Shown: positions 25,657 through 36,675, counted from the stretch's first letter. The stretch: 64,000 bases of DNA from Anthostomella pinea (GCA_963556695.1 CAUWAG010000013.1:310001-374000), one strand, 5' to 3'. Notes: generated by a model from the letters alone, not told the origin. Translations and numbers: made by a program.

Positions 25657-26563
25657 ATGTGATGGCGTTGGGAATGCATGTGCTTTGCTATTGTATATGC
25701 CCTGGCGGTGGAGTTTGGATGGGTTCTTTGCTGTGTATTATATGACGGAGGGCTTCTTGACGCAGTCATACTGGGTCCTGGGGACCTGCGTACGTAGCCA
25801 CGCTTTCAGATGCTAACGAGATGGACATGATCATACCCTCTGGATCTGTACAGAAGATGTACATGTTTGCCGTATGTATTAATTCAGTACCCTGTGGTCA
25901 ATTCCATTGTAATGAAGTTGCAGACCAATGAAACTTGATACTTGCGACAGATAGATGCCCTGCAACGGAAGATACGTCTCACCATCATCACATCCGCCCG
26001 TGTCAGGCAGAGACATATAGAAATAATCGGAGTTCAAACCACTGTTTTACACATTTTGTAGGAAGGGGTAAACGGGGCGACTCTCCCAGCATGAAGGCCA
26101 GTATGGAGGACAAGGAAACATGTCTGTACGTTAGGTATCAACCAAGCACCCGCTGCTTTGAGCACTGAGTGGCTCCTTCGAGAAGCTTTACTTACCCATG
26201 CAAGGTTCGGAGACGTGGTTTGTCTGAACGTGAGATCTGTCTGGCGGCTCTTTGTGGTTTATGAAGTTTCCATGCCAACTGACAATCTAAATTCAGGTGC
26301 CTATGGTAACGCCCAGTCGTTACAAGGCTGCCAAAGCACAGCAGCCTCTTCATTTCGGTCTGATATATAGCAGCAAACAACTGGCTGGTCCTGCCTCCAT
26401 CACACCTCACCTACCCAGGCACCTAGCACATTTGGACCAGCAATCTCCTCCATCTAACTCAGGTATACCACCACGCGACCAACCACAAATCCAACTTGCA
26501 CCAACAACACACCTTCAAGAACCATCTACCCCAATCACGCCTCAACGACAATCAGCCATCGCC
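25657..26563. other. Intergenic between SMC3 and the GGCT-like gene
   Basis: Two same-strand genes are separated by about 0.9 kb that should hold the SMC3 3' UTR and the next promoter. The open frame running into the next gene from 26297 is in frame with it but lacks its character. I see no other feature. Confidence 0.5.
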
Positions 26564-27696
26564 ATGTCGTCCACCAAGGAGAACAAAGAGAACCAGGCGA
26601 TGCCCCCCAGCCAGCGCCGCCGGGGAAACAGCGAGCTTCACTTTCCCGGCTCGACGCCGCTCGACTCGGAGCGCCTCATCGCCATGCTCACGAACCTCGA
26701 CGAGTCGATGCGCCACGACGAGGAAAGCAACAACACCAGCAGCAGCAGCAGCATTACCTCCTCAGTCCTCCCGCAGGCGCCGTCCGCGGATGAGGACCCC
26801 GCCGCCGACAAGCACAACCTGGAGATCCTGAACAGTGAGTAGAAAGAACCCCCCACGTCAACGTATTCCTGCGGTTCGCATACCTACCTACTCAATCTCG
26901 AGATCTCTTCCCTGTGAAAATTCACCACTAACGAACACCCACCCACCTACAGTCCGCGGTCTCCACCCCGTCGACCTCGCCAAGACCACGAGCCTGCAGA
27001 TCTACAACCTGGCCGACAAGGCGGCGCGCAACCGCGAGCTGAACGTGGCGCAGGCGATCAAGGGCGTCGACGCGGCGTGGACCTTCGAGCCCTTCTGGTT
27101 CTTCTTCTACGGCTCACTGCAACTGCCGCGCGTGCTGGCCCGCGTGTGCTGGCTGGACCGCAAGGGCGACGAGGAATTGGTGATGCGCAAGGGCGCCAGT
27201 ATTGGGGGGTGGAAGATCAGTATGGTTTTCCTCTCCTTTCTTTCCACCCCACCTAGACCCGACTTCTCCCACTTGCCATGTTCCTTTCTCCCTTTCCCCG
27301 TCCGACATGACAACCACTTCAATATCTATCAAACCGAAGCATCACTCTATGATGTCCATACTGTATTACTGACCCTGCCACCCCCACCCCACAGTGCTCT
27401 GGGGCCCCTTCCCCGCGCTCGTCCCCTCCGCCGACGAGGCCCGGGTCCAGGGCATGGCGTGGAAGTGCGAGCGGCCCGAGCACCTGGCGGCGCTCGCGAG
27501 CTACGAGACCGACGCGTACCGCCTCGAGTACTGCAAGGTTACCATCGAGAGCAGCGACGAGAACGGCGCCAAGAAGGTCGAGGTCATCGACAACGCGCGC
27601 ACCTTCGTGTCCACCGAGGAGGCTGACGACCTCGACGAGGGCGAGTGGCTTCTCGAGGAGTATGTCAAGACTCATATGGTGGGTACTTCCATCTAG
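26564..27696 (+). CDS. Gamma-glutamylcyclotransferase-like (AIG2/GGACT fold) protein
   Basis: Exons 26564-26834, 26953-27219 and 27395-27696 give 279 aa. The first 90 residues (MSSTKENKENQ...) are polar, Ser-rich and likely disordered. The GGCT-like fold begins at FFFYGSLQ (Tyr143-Gly144-Ser145-Leu146), the substrate-loop motif of this superfamily. It continues with IMLWGPFPALVPS, VQGMAWKCE and LASYETDAYRLEYC. Family members act on gamma-glutamyl peptides or amines; the substrate here cannot be told. A 5' splice-like GTGGGT just before the stop leaves a small chance of an extra 3' exon. The start is the first in-frame ATG with no sensible coding sequence before it. Confidence 0.8.
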
Positions 27697-28824
27697 ACGT
27701 GTGGCAAGGGAAAGGCGCTTGCGTGGATGACTGCACGTTTCGCGAAGAATAGACGGAGAATGATAGGGGCTTGCTGGGTTCTGAGGCCTGCCTGTTCTGG
27801 CGTTTGGCTATGCTCGGACGGACCTGCGATGATGTCACGTACATAGATAGGCCCGTGAGCTCATGATGTGGTCTTTCTTGCAGACAGATAGGCAGACTTT
27901 CACGGCGTTGGGGTAAAACACTGTCTTCCGCGCATATAAGAAAGCGAAGTTCGGTGATTCTGTCCTGGTGATACTGCCTACATGCCCACGACCGTTTTGA
28001 ATGATAGATACAAACCACCGTACGTGTAATTAAGTCTCGACCGCCTTTGGCTCAGTGAGCAGCTCTGGCACAGTGCGCTTTACCATACTACCCAGAACGA
28101 CAGTGATTGCTCCCATGGCAAACGGTGTTCGCCTCTCATTTCATTCAAGTCCTGCGCTCTTCAGCTTTGTCTTCACAACTCAGCCGGGTCCGAAACAGCC
28201 TCGTCCCAACCCAGCCCTTGTCAAACCGGGAAACTGACTCTGGGCACGATCCCGCGCAGTATGACGAGCGTCCCGGCGGTGAAGGCCCAGGTGGGCAACG
28301 CGGCGTGATGACATGACAAGAGACGGATATTGACTCAAAACTTGCTCAAACATACACACCAGCATAAGGGTAAAATCCACTGCACCAGTGACAAATCAGA
28401 TCCAAAGCTGGATTGTCACTCGCAAACCCACGTTGGTTGAATATTGCTCATTGAATGAGCATGCACATCATTGGACATAGTCACCCGCTGACGTAGTATC
28501 TTGAATACATCCAGTCCTGATATCGCGCAAATCACATCAGGCGTCCGAGGTATACTCGGCGGTGATGTGTTTGCTCGGTAAGGATTAGATGAGCCGCACG
28601 TGGTGTGTGCGAAGAGGATACTTGATAGAGAATGAAGTGAAGCAAGTATCGGCACATGATTTGCGCGCAACCAATCACGACTCCGCGAAAGGGCAAGTCG
28701 GTGAGTACCATGGGTGCTAGTTCGTTTCTATATAAACCTCTCCAGGAGCCAGATTTGATGCTCACTACCTATCCATGCTCTGTCCTTCTACATAGCCTGC
28801 CAGCAAACCCACTCCAAAGAAAGC
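27697..28824. other. Intergenic upstream of the DUF6594 gene
   Basis: About 1.1 kb without a supported gene. It ends in the TATA-containing promoter of the next gene. Confidence 0.5.
28729..28736 (+). promoter_or_regulatory. TATA box of the DUF6594 gene
   Basis: TATATAAA lies 88 bp before the ATG at 28825, a usual distance for a fungal core promoter. It indicates that the promoter of the transposon-invaded gene is still in place. Confidence 0.55.
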
Positions 28825-31800
28825 ATGGAGCTAGACACCCCAACTGGCGTTGATGTAAGAAGCTACCTACCATGGCATCTTGAGTTACAACTAACACAGT
28901 CCATTCGGGTCCAGAATGCTATTGCACCGCCAACTGCGAACTCGTCGAGAGATCGCAAGAGCCCGGTCAAATTCGACGCGGTGGATCTTGACAGCCCCCC
29001 AGAGAGATACTCCGTTGGCAGAAGTATATACTCTTCTTCTTCTTCTTCTTCAAATTAAATTGAATTAAATAGTAGTGGCTAACTAAAGTGCATGTTACAC
29101 TAACCCCACACAAGTCTCCGTACGGCCCTATCCACACACCATCACCACCACATTCACTGCTCAATTGCGAAGGCATCACGAGGCCAAAAATTATAACAAA
29201 ATATGCATTTGATAACGGTTTAGTAGTGGTTGTACTAGCCGCGCGCCCAGATCACTACGGCAATCCAATCGGGGAGGGATCTGATGAGCTTCTTTCGGAG
29301 GTCGGGATCCAACTCTGACCACGCGGCTTGGATTATCTTTCTAGCCCACGTCTGGTGAGCGATACTGTCCTTCAGGTCTTAAAAATAAGGCTCTATTTCC
29401 CTTATCTTTTTCTTTAGAGCTGTCTAAACGTGCTTGATGGGGTTCAAATCGGGGCTGTGAGGAGGCTAGTCAATAGTCCAGATCCCGTGCTCCTCTAATC
29501 ACTCCAATGAGCCTCCTTTAATGTGCATAGGAGCATTATCTTGCTAAAAAGGGTCCCCTGCCTCATAGAATGGAAGAAGACCTTTCTCCAGGATCTGTTG
29601 ATAGCGCTTAGTAGAGACTCCTCCGCGTGATGAATCCGGATCTCTTTCGCAGAAGACCAGCTTGCCTAGGCCACCTTTGTCATCGTGTAACCATATCAAA
29701 CCCTAAACTATTATCAAAATACGAGCTCCCCCGTGGCTCTGTGGGTTCACGAGATCCTTGCGGCACCGTTCATTGGAGAGGCGGATGACCCATTCGCCAT
29801 GTCTATCGGGATCATTCTGGATGGTGCATGCATCAGAGAAGAGGGCCATCATTAACTCCTTTTGAGCGCGCTATGTGCGGTATTTTCGCGCCCAAGTAAG
29901 CCATTTCGCGGCGTCATCCTCCGTGAGAGAGATTCGCTTTACCGTGCGCCATTTATTGAGGCCGTGGCGGCAGAGAGCCCTCACGATGGTCTCCGTGTGG
30001 CAGGTAACGCGTGCTTTGGCTTTGAGCGCCTCTCACGAGAGATGAGGGAACCTCCGCACCAAATCAACTAGATGGCGTTCTTGTCCATGCGAAAGAAGCC
30101 TAGGAGCTCCCTTTCTTTGCGCAGTACGCGTGGTTTTGGTAGTATTGACACGCGAGCAAATTTCAGAGATGGTTTCGACGCGTTCCGTGCCGTAGGCGCG
30201 TGCGACATCCCTACGACTGCGGCCCTCCACACGCGCCGCGATAATGGCTACACGCGCCTCTGAAGTAAATTCGCCGTTTGTCTGGCGAGTGCCGCTCAAA
30301 ATAATACCTATTTCGTTAATATCCATGGCGAATTGATTTTATTATGAATTATCGCAAGATGAGGGTGTCGCGTTATTGTTTTGGTCAGAAGATTGAATTG
30401 GGGCTAGTGTACGGAGACTTGTGTGGGACAAGTGTAGTTGACGAAGCTCCCGACGGCTACCCCAAATGGGCCAGATACGTCGCCTCTGCCGAGAACTTCT
30501 ACGTCTTCCGCGAGTTCCGATATCGTCAATCCCGCACGATACTGCACATGCAGGATGAACTGCGCGCCTACGAAACCCAGCTCTACCGCATGGACCAGCA
30601 TGATCTCAGACACAGACCGCATGTCTTAAGATCCCGACTCTCGGCCGACCTCGCGTCTGAGCAGAAAAAAATCCTCATGGCAACAATCAAAGATAGGCTT
30701 CTCGAATACGGTAAGAGCGAACCTCCGCCACCTCTCTAGACCCCGCTGATTCGTTGGATTGTCAGGCCAGTTCCTGAAGATGTCTCACGAGCTCGCAGAA
30801 ATTGTCAAACAGCGTGTATTATGGTTCATCTGGTTGACAACGTGTATTCTGGTGATTCTCATTAGAGTGTGTGTTTCTGAAGGATCTGCTGTCGTAAGCT
30901 GCAGGGCCCGAAATTGCCCTAGAGGCCCTGTTGGTGCACTGCCACTTCCCTGAACGCCACTGTGGCTTGCGTGCCATTTGACAGGAATCGCTAAGCCTTC
31001 CAACACCGAGATCAGGAACCTGGACTACTTCTTCGAAAACCAGAGGCCCATCCTTCCTCATGAGATGTATCACAAGAACAAGGCCGATCTGATCACTATC
31101 AAGTCCGTTGGCGACAAAGCGTGGTTCGATAGGCTGGTGTTGTGCGTTCTCGTTAAGGGTGCTGGTGGTCCATTCGGGGTAAGCACGTAACATCTCACCC
31201 CCCCCTGCGGACCACCCCCCCACGGACCACTCCACACCACACCACTCTCATTCAGATGAAGCCATCTACAACCACCACAGTTGCTAAATACACTAAGGTC
31301 GTGGTGTTCTAACCATAATACAGCTCCCAGAATCCGATTCCGACCCTAAATCTTTACCAGGGACCTCTTGTGGGACCTCTTCGCCTGCAGCGGAGTCCTT
31401 ATAGACCCTCCTGTTCCTTAGCTCCATTTTGGCCTCCCTTATGTTAGCCATTGTGACGAATCGTTCCCCTGGTGTTGGTTTGACTGCTTTTCGAGTGGTA
31501 TTAGCCTTTTTAGCCACTTGAGCCTCAAGCAGCTCACATTTGGCCCGTAGATTTGCAATGGTAACAGCCTGAACATCCATGGCCTTACCAGCCTTCCGCA
31601 CTAACAAGCGCTCAGAGGGCCCCCCAAAGGAAGGGTCCTTTCTTTCGAGCTTTTGAGCACTCTCCCGCAAAGCCCAGCTTTCAGAGGGTGTTGTGACAAT
31701 GGTTTTAGCTACCATCTCGAGAAAATCTGGTGTTGTGACTCGCTCAGAAGCCTTAGGGTCCCTCTGGCGTGCCCTGGCCACCCCCTTGTCCTCCAGAATC

Positions 31801-33666
31801 ACATATTTCGACTTCAATGCCTCCGCTTTGTTGCAAGGAACAATCCCAGTCTTTTTCCAGGCAATTCTGATATTGAGGAGCGTCATTGTGTCCTTCCGGG
31901 CCTGCTCGTAGCACTGCAAAACCTCCTCCTTAGATGGCCTGAGTCCCAGACGGCCGCTGGGCGTCTCCTGGAGTAAGGTCTTCAACCTCTTCTTCACCAA
32001 ATTAAAGACTCCCACATCTAACACCTGGACTACATGAGAGCAGTGAGGTTCATAAAAGATCAACCATACTTTGTTTCTTAAGCAGGTGGTTAGGAACTCG
32101 TCATTCGTGTGGGAGTCGTGGCCATCACACACCAAAACCACCCATGTGTTGCCGTGGACCTCCCGAATGTGAGGAATAAAGATACGTTGAAGCCATTCTA
32201 ACGCAATGGGATTCGAGGTCCATCCATTGGGCGACGTAATAAACCTCCAGTCAGTGAATTTGCCCTCGTTTTGGTTGCTAAACTACTGGGCTTGTACGTT
32301 AATCCCCTTAAGAATCACCAGCGGCGGCTAGGTCTCACCAGATCCGCTCACACACTCTAGGGCAGTTATCTATTCACCCTTCTCGACCCCTTTCTTCATA
32401 GCCACGTTGCCAGAGGCCTCGGAGACCACCCAATGGGAGTCCCCAACCCCCTGGGCAATTCCCATTTCGTCGACCTTGTACCAGCGTGCTGGCATGAGGT
32501 TAACCACGTCAGGGGCGTCACACCGATCGAAAAAAATGTTGATATTTGCTGCTGTAGCACCATTCACTCGGTTGTAGTCGATAACACGAGACTTCATTAT
32601 CTTGACTTCCGGGTTTCGAGACAGGAACTTGGATGCCCAATTTTTCCCTAATTCTCGAGCATCCCCGGTGGCATGGAGCATCCGCTGGGCCATGAGACGG
32701 AACTTAGAGACTGCCGAAGAATACCCTAGCCGTGCTTGCCCCAGGGCCCAGCTTGCCAGCTTATGTTTGAGATACGGTGAGAGAGCCTGTTGGAGAGTGC
32801 TGGTCTCATTCCGCGTTGGGGTGCCAGAGATTCGTCGGTTGACGTACGAGCGACTGATTTGCCATTCGAGGGCTGACGAGTGGACTGGAGCTCTGCGTTG
32901 GATGACCAAAATGGCGGCTTCAGCTTTTATTTGACGGTCGTAAAATGACATCATGAGATTCAGCAGTGGATAAGGATTCAAATAGTGTGCTTTGTGAAAA
33001 AAAAGATGCAAAAGTGATGGTGTAGATGGTGGATCACCATAATCTTGGTGGTTGGTGAATTACGCGTTTATGGGTCAGAACGCGCTGGTCCGCGGGGGGG
33101 TGGTCCGCAGGGGGGTGGGAGATGTTACCTCCGAAGCTCATCCGTGGGTATCAACAGGCTGACGAACATGTATAACCTAGTGGATGTTGAACTTCCTTGT
33201 GAGTCAAAAAAAAAAAAAAAAAAAAGAACCTTTGCAACCCCTCAGATGCTGATATTCCCGCAGCGCGCTCCAGAACCGGGTAGGGGACAAACCGTTCTAT
33301 ACTCTTCAAAGCGACTCCTCGCCCTGAAGCTCGTCATGCTGGGAGCAATGCTTCTGGCGCTATTGATCTTGCCGCTGTATCCGCTCCACCGCTGGTCGAA
33401 CGCAGTACCAATGGACAACAGCACCATGAGAAGGATCATTGGCCTCCAGGGCGGTTGTACTCTTGCCTTTTGCCTCGTCCTCAACCTCTGCACCACTGCG
33501 AAGAGACACGAGGTGTTTATGGCCACGTCACTGTGAGTCCACTACTCTTTAGCCAGACAGCTTTGGCTCCCCCCGATAGCTGACTGACTCAATTTTCAGG
33601 TATATGGTCGTGCTCAGTCTGTTCATAAGAAAGGTCAAGGTCAGCTTCAGTGGTGCTGCGATCTAA
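28825..33666 (+). CDS. DUF6594 membrane protein; intact gene with transposons in two introns
   Basis: Eight exons: 28825-28854, 28900-29023, 30438-30710, 30766-30813, 30985-31178, 33181-33198, 33264-33532 and 33600-33666. They join in frame without a stop to 340 aa. The DUF6594 core is clear: GYPKWARYVASAENFYVFREF, then helical MQDELRAYETQLYRMDQHD, then SNTEIRNLDYFFENQRPIL. The C-terminus has hydrophobic helices (LKLVMLGAMLLALLILPLYPL, split by nothing, and TLAFCLVLNLCT, then YMVVLSLFI), as in the family. Intron 2 (1,414 nt) holds a Tc1/mariner relic and intron 5 (2,002 nt) a Fot/pogo relic. Function of the family is unknown, often linked to fungal membranes. Whether the long introns are still spliced is not known. 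Confidence 0.8.
29032..29051 (+). repeat. TCT microsatellite in intron 2
   Basis: A run of TCT units just after the donor of DUF6594 intron 2. It forms part of the pyrimidine-rich intron sequence. Confidence 0.7.
29098..30434 (-). mobile_element. Tc1/mariner transposon relic (1,337 bp) inside intron 2 of the DUF6594 gene
   Basis: The 26-bp terminal inverted repeats (29098-29123 and 30409-30434) differ at three or so positions near their outer ends and share CCACACAAGTCTCCGTAC. TA duplications lie at 29096-29097 and 30435-30436. The size is typical of a complete Tc1/mariner element. The TA on the right is the TA of the host intron's TAG acceptor. Confidence 0.85.
29240..30326 (-). pseudogene. 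Tc1/mariner transposase with several stops
   Basis: It begins MDINEIGIILSG at 30326. The N-terminus shows a helix-turn-helix region (ARVAIIAARVEGRSRRDVARAYG) and LSHGQERHLVDLVRRFPHLS. It continues after a TGA at 30033-30035 through KWRTVKRISLTEDDAAKWLTWARKY to the catalytic end QDNAPMHIKGG and HSPDLNPIKHV, the Tc1/mariner DD motif region. At least four further in-frame stops are visible. Some, such as CGA read as TGA, are consistent with C-to-T mutation. The product is dead. The lower coordinate is approximate. Confidence 0.8.
31190..33125 (-). mobile_element. Fot/pogo transposon relic (1,936 bp) inside intron 5 of the DUF6594 gene
   Basis: Inverted repeats of about 40 bp (31190-31229 and 33086-33125) are rich in C runs and share TGCGGACCACCCCCC. 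TA duplications lie at 31188-31189 and 33126-33127. The element sits nine bases into the intron, leaving the donor GTAAGC intact. It is unrelated in sequence to copies A and B. Confidence 0.85.
31293..33011 (-). pseudogene. Fot/pogo transposase of the intron-5 element, with nonsense mutations
   Basis: The N-terminal psq/CENP-B DNA-binding part starts upstream of 32948 (MMSFYDRQIKAEAAILVI). The DDE residues appear as YKVDEMGIAQG, VLVCDGHDSH and HVVQVLDVGVFNLVKK. The tail is coiled and basic. Between 32142 and 32372 the frame carries three TAG codons. Two fall where the family has Trp (W to stop, a G-to-A change), which suits RIP-type mutation. No functional transposase is expected. Confidence 0.8.
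33206..33225 (+). repeat. Poly-A tract in DUF6594 intron 6
   Basis: Twenty consecutive A residues immediately after the donor GTGAGTC of the 65-nt intron at 33199-33263. It is an unusual intron composition, and could also affect read accuracy at this spot. Confidence 0.8.
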
Positions 33667-34447
33667 AGAAACCCGGAACCTATAAGGGGCATTTGCGTGG
33701 ATTATGCTAGACAATGCTAGCATTTTTATAAATTATTAAACAACTATTAAAAACACGTGCAAATAAGATATTTTATCGACGTTATATAAAGTTAAACGGG
33801 CTTATATTTCGGTTAAAACGAGCTTATAGTTTATAAGTTAAGTGGCTTTTTATCTTTTAAGGACGCCGCAGTTTATAAACCGAAGCGAGCCTTGCCTTAT
33901 AAAGAACGGGCCTTCTCTTTTTATCCTAGGTCTTAGGTTAGTTTACTTATTAGGCAAGCAGTGACAGCTTGAGTACCTTACCTATGATATATTCCCTAGT
34001 GTTAGATTTGAGCCAATCGTCGGAGTGAAGTGTGCGTGTGTGTATCCCGTCTGTCTAGAGTGTCCTTGTGCGACCGTGGAAGTTTTCTGCCAGAGGGGGC
34101 TGGATCGGGACGGAACAACTAGGTTCCGTTGTCTACCTGTCAAGGTGCCTTCTAAGCGTACCTTTAATCCGACACCTAGTAGCCAGCCTGTCACACCAGG
34201 CTGCTGATATGGTGTGAACCACCGTCTCTAAGTTAGTTACACTAATTTAAAGGGTACCTAAGGTAGCATGTTAGTACATAGATAAGATACATGGGAAAAT
34301 GCTTGTGCACATGAAGTATTGGTACCTAAGATTCATTGTATGCACACGAGTCACCTGTGAATGCGAGGTTACAGCGACCTTTCTAGCTGTCAGCGTTGGA
34401 TTACTGCAGGTTTGGTTGGTTGGTTGGTTAGTTGGTTGCAGTGTTTA
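33667..34447. other. Intergenic with AT-rich island
   Basis: 33,700-33,960 is sharply AT-rich and repeats CTTATA / TTTATAA words, unlike the flanking DNA. It may be a RIP-degraded repeat fragment. The rest up to the TA target site of copy B at 34446-34447 shows a TTGG microsatellite (34409-34437) and no gene. Confidence 0.5.
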
Positions 34448-36675
34448 CCATCCGACCCCCCGAACCGGCACACCCCCACTACCGGCACAGCCAAACCCCG
34501 CCACCACCACCAAAAGACCCCCCTACTCACTTACACGCATTTGAGGCTGTATAGGGTCAAAAAATCAGCAAAATTATCATTCTGTGGTGTTTTGGCTGCT
34601 CAATCGACGTATCTAGCCGGCGCCCGGATTGACCGCCCGGATCTAGTCATCTGGGCTTCTGCAACAGGGGCTTCTACAGCCTCCTCAGCGTCCGCAAGCT
34701 CCTCGTCCTCCTCACCCTCGTCTTCAACAACCTCTGACTCTGAAGAAGAAGAAGACTCTACAGCAACCGGAACTAACGGATCACCACCCTGGGCTAGTAT
34801 TTCTACCATTATTATGAACTTTTTGTTGGGATTTGGTATCCTTTTCCTCTTCTTAGGCCGTAGCCGCTCCAGTTCAGCCTCCAGGGCCCTGATCTTCTGG
34901 TCTTTTATGGCCAGCTCCGTCTCCTGGTTCTCAAAGGCATGGGAGATCTTCCGAAACTTCAGCCGAGTGGCTGGGAACGGTTCCTCCCGAAATCCCGGAT
35001 TTGCCGGCTCGTGGTAGGGGTCTGTTGGTCCTTTAGTTCCGAGTCTTCCTGTTCTTCTGGCTCGGGGGTCTTCTGCTTGTCTTCTTGGATTTCTGGATGG
35101 TCTAGACACTTTTTGTGGCTAATTGGGTAGCATCCTGTCACTCGGAAGCCCGAGCGGATGTTTTTTGGCGTAAATGCCATGTCCCTTGCCTTGCTGTAAT
35201 AGCGGATAAAGTTGATCTTGTCAACAGGGGAAGAATCAGTCAGAGAATTTAACTGGGTGAGGAATCTCTGGTAGTAGGACTTAAGGGCGTTATAGGGGCC
35301 GTTATCCAGTGGTTGCATTCCGTGGCTGGTGTGTGCTGGGAAAAAGCACAGCAAGATATTGGCAAAATAACACCGCATCATAAATTTGTCCTTTTCTATA
35401 GTCAGTTGCTGTTTAAATCGGAATAAATTAAACAACCAGTAAATAAACAGAAAAAATTGGTGTACGTACGGAGGTATGGCTAACATGGCCATCTAGGATC
35501 AAAAGGACTGGTTCCCACTGCTCCTGGCCACGAATTTCATCCACTTGTGGTATGAAAACGTGCTCAAGCCACTGGCAGGCGATATCGTTACTGATCCAGC
35601 GTTTTCCGACATTATATAGTACCAGTCGGCTATCTTCCGGAATTCCTTAAGGAACCACTGCGCTTGGAGATCTTTTCCCTTGAAAATCAAGCCTGGTTTG
35701 AGTACTCTACCGGTAGCTGAAATGGTCTTAATGAAAGATGTCCACGAGCGGCCCTGGGGGCTCTTTAGGAAAGCTTTCCTCGTCTCAGAACTTCCTAGAA
35801 CTAGGGAATCAATGCCTATAAAGATAGTTAGTTGACTGTGAGGATAGGGGGCTCAAAAGAATTACCAAAACCCGACATAATGCCGCCCTTATCGACATTG
35901 TACGTATTTTCTGGCTTTACCCAGCCGTAGTCCTCTAAGATGTTGAAGAACCAGTTCACAGACTTAGGGGTAAACCCCTTAAACCGAACAGATTCCATTC
36001 GCTTGACGATTTTAGTCTGAATGGTAGGGTTGCGTCGTTTAAAGCTGTCCATATAGTGGTTCCCAAGTGGTGCGAAATCCCCCTTTCTTTTTAGGAGTTC
36101 TACCACAATTTCTCTGACGGCTGAGTGAGAAGGGGCAAGCCCCAAAGTCTCCTGGCACAATATCCAGGCTGCTACCTTGCTTTCTTGCTTGGAAGAAATT
36201 CTCTGTTCGGTTGTATGAGCTTCTGTTTTAGTCCCTCTCCCCCTTATGCGTGCTGACAGCGTGCTGGCCGGGACGCCGTATTTTTGGCTGGATTTTCTCA
36301 CGGATATGCCATTATCTGTGACTTCTAGGTAGGTATCCACCACATTATCCTCTGTATACGTGGGCAGAGGCATTATGGCTGGCTTCAGGATGTTGTGGTG
36401 CATGAGGGATAGGGGCTCACAGAGAAAATTCTATAGCAAATTTGTATTTAAGGGAGGGGCACGGAGGCTGCTAAATGCCGATGCCGATGGCCAGCAATTA
36501 AATAATCTACATTAAGCTAAATACCAAGAAAAGGGCTATCTAACTATCTAAAGAACGTTTAGATACCCTCAAAAGGGGCTATAATCCGTGTAAGTGAGTA
36601 AGGGGACTTTTGGTGGTGGTTGTGGGGTTTGGCTGTGCCGGTTGGGGGGGTGTGCCGGTTCGGGGGGTCGGAACG
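34448..36675 (-). mobile_element. Fot/pogo-type DNA transposon, copy B (2,228 bp)
   Basis: Same element as 4559-6786, inverted. The TIRs are 34448-34537 and 36587-36675, with TA at 34446-34447 and 36676-36677. The outermost bases of the right end differ from copy A (GGAACG instead of GGATGG). Identity to copy A is very high by eye, with mostly transitions among the differences. Confidence 0.9.
34600..36403 (-). pseudogene. Fot/pogo transposase of copy B, frameshifted
   Basis: Organisation as in copy A: psq helix-turn-helix exon (36403-35866), intron, DDE exons and coiled-coil/acidic tail. It carries the same one-base loss between the first and second catalytic Asp (near 35,600). The copy-A-specific loss is absent here (the CC at the LDHPEIQ codons is intact). 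Instead copy B has its own one-base loss in a C run near 34,975-34,979, which ends that frame after RNRSQPLG. So the two copies have one shared and one private frameshift each. Confidence 0.8.

Noticed and set aside
4559..36675. Reading the two Fot/pogo copies as arms of one large composite element
   Set aside because: Each copy has its own TA duplication and complete ends, and more than 20 kb of conserved housekeeping genes lie between them.
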